Shown here piece after piece: positions 32,244-32,607 of a stretch of 32,607 nucleotides of DNA; position 1 is the stretch's first letter, and each line of letters opens with the position of its first letter. A model generated the notes under the pieces. It saw only the letters and a list, made by a program, of their open reading frames with translations, searched no databases and had not been told where the DNA came from. Source of the DNA: a virus. Where the stretch lies: positions 1 to 32,607 of the IMG/VR virus record IMGVR_UViG_3300035204_001742; one strand, given 5' to 3'. A program made the position numbers and the translations under genes.

Positions 32244-32354
32244 AAGAGCCCGAGCGATTTCCCGCTCGGGAGGCCTTGATGCCGGGATTTTTCGCCCGGG
32301 AAGTACCCGCTCTTAGTCCGTGAGCCGAGGGGAAGTCGGAATACCCTCACGAAC
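32244..32354 (-). ncRNA. Candidate structured RNA transcribed from promoter B
   Basis: This GC-rich leftward stretch begins about where promoter B would start transcription and has no open frame worth calling. It can fold into a 9-bp helix at its 5' end (32346-32354 with 32316-32324, one wobble) enclosing a small hairpin (32336-32339 with 32325-32328). A second hairpin follows (32295-32299 with 32282-32286, 8-base loop), then an 8-bp perfect hairpin (32263-32270 with 32249-32256, 6-base loop). GGCATC at about 32276-32281 could also pair with GATGCC in copy A. Density and position of helices suggest a functional RNA or a long leader. It matches no RNA family I know, and its 3' end is unclear. 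Confidence 0.5.
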
Positions 32355-32360
32355 TACTAT

Positions 32361-32388
32361 AATATACCACAGGAGGGGGTCTTGTCAA
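32361..32388 (-). promoter_or_regulatory. Sigma-70-like promoter B
   Basis: On the minus strand TTGACA (32383-32388), a 16-base spacer and TATATT (32361-32366). It shares TTGACAAGA, CCTGTG and TATATT with promoter A. Transcription would start near 32354, exactly where the first helix of the structured stretch begins. Confidence 0.65.
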
Positions 32389-32422
32389 GGGGTAGAGTGC
32401 ATTTTTTTTCATTTTTTTTCGC

Positions 32423-32468
32423 AGTAAGTTGGCATCCGGCGTGCTGCAGCTCCCGTGCCAAGTTACTA
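32423..32468. repeat. 46-base imperfect inverted repeat, copy B
   Basis: Same length and ends as copy A, 225 bases away. Here the arms pair further: read leftward, AGTAACTTGGCA pairs with TGCCAACTTACT over 11 bp with one C-C mismatch. It lies between the stop of the edge gene (32526) and promoter B. No U-run follows it on either strand, so a standard terminator is unlikely. Confidence 0.85.
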
Positions 32469-32525
32469 GCTTGGGGCTGATATGTTAATAGGTTGTTTAC
32501 ATAGTGCTTGTGTCCTTGCTTGTTA

Positions 32526-32607
32526 CTATGATTCGTCTTCCCAGTGATAGCCTTGCGGTGGCATAATCTCGTCAAGGTCTGCGCCCTTGGCTGTGCTGAT
32601 GATGTAG
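32526..32607 (-). CDS. C-terminal end of a gene cut by the right edge
   Basis: Twenty-seven codons enter from the right edge and end at TAG (32526-32528). The visible end reads YIISTAKGADLDEIMPPQGY followed by HWEDES. Its composition (acidic, with Trp and Pro, ordinary codons) looks like a real protein end. Too short to assign. Beyond it lies the 46-base repeat and promoter B. Confidence 0.55.
   Translation of the reverse strand, partial: YIISTAKGADLDEIMPPQGYHWEDES

Noticed and set aside
32249-32270. Perfect 8-bp hairpin as an intrinsic terminator
   Set aside because: After the hairpin the leftward sequence is CTCTTTAG, not a clear U-run. It is treated as part of the structured stretch.
32198-32468. 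Repeats as a CRISPR array
   Set aside because: Only two copies exist, 225 bases apart, with promoter and structured sequence between; there are no short spacers and no cas genes.
32357-32575. A 72-codon leftward frame at the right edge
   Set aside because: It overlaps the end of the edge gene in another frame, the 46-base repeat copy B and promoter B, and its composition is not protein-like.
32596-32602. CTGATGA on the plus strand, a hammerhead-core-like string
   Set aside because: It is opposite the coding end of the edge gene, and the window ends before any GAAA partner. Too short to support a ribozyme.
1-32607. tRNA genes
   Set aside because: TTCGA-like strings occur (for example near 441 and 1870) but lie inside coding sequence without acceptor, D or anticodon arms.

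Overview
This window is a piece of a tailed double-stranded DNA phage genome (Caudoviricetes). It is AT-rich and almost entirely leftward-coding: every confident gene is on the minus strand, mostly with 1-20 base overlaps, so transcription runs from high to low coordinates. The large terminase, portal, PhoH, a sigma-like factor and a Thr-linker/Calx-beta virion protein identify it as viral. The mix of PhoH, a 2OG-Fe(II) oxygenase, WbqC proteins and Thr-rich linkers resembles uncultured marine phages. That habitat and a Gram-negative host are inferences. No tRNA, rRNA, CRISPR array, integrase or transposase was seen.

Layout, in the direction of transcription (right to left). (1) 32607-31710: a control and small-gene region, richer in GC than the rest. 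It holds the end of a gene, two copies of a 46-base imperfect inverted repeat, two sigma-70-like promoters with partly shared sequence, a strongly structured possible RNA between them, and three very small genes. (2) 31507-16572: a glycan module of about 15 kb. It contains RmlA, an RmlD-like reductase, asparagine synthetase, several GT-A glycosyltransferases, a DegT-like protein lacking the usual C-terminal half, two WbqC proteins, a five-bladed-propeller glycosidase-like protein, a GNAT, a methyltransferase, a LicD-like remnant, a TOD1/MUCI70-like protein, a hexapeptide acyltransferase, RmlB and a 2OG-Fe(II) oxygenase. (3) 16588-15476: PhoH and a small unknown gene, then the only plausible rightward gene (15280-15471). 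(4) 15201-4150: late regulation and packaging. This covers a zinc-ribbon protein, a sigma-like factor with a Cys cluster, a SET-domain protein, an HTH-like protein, a C2H2 plus ERCC4 nuclease, the large terminase, the portal and a 1125-residue adhesin-like virion protein. (5) 4132-1: an FtsZ/tubulin-like GTPase, a glycosyltransferase, a C39-like lipoprotein, two unknown proteins and the first codons of another gene.

How the parts may work together: the packaging genes and the sigma factor form a late block. The sugar module makes a dTDP-activated 6-deoxysugar (RmlA, RmlB and a reductase, without RmlC) and carries many transferases. It could remodel host surface polysaccharide or decorate the virion, and the Thr-rich linkers of the adhesin are possible acceptors. 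The most unusual points are the FtsZ-like GTPase with both T7-loop aspartates intact, the zinc-finger/ERCC4 nuclease abutting the terminase, the SET-domain protein between the sigma factor and packaging genes, a duplicated asnB-glycosyltransferase pair in which each copy lost the opposite half, and the repeat/promoter/structured-RNA cassette at the right edge.
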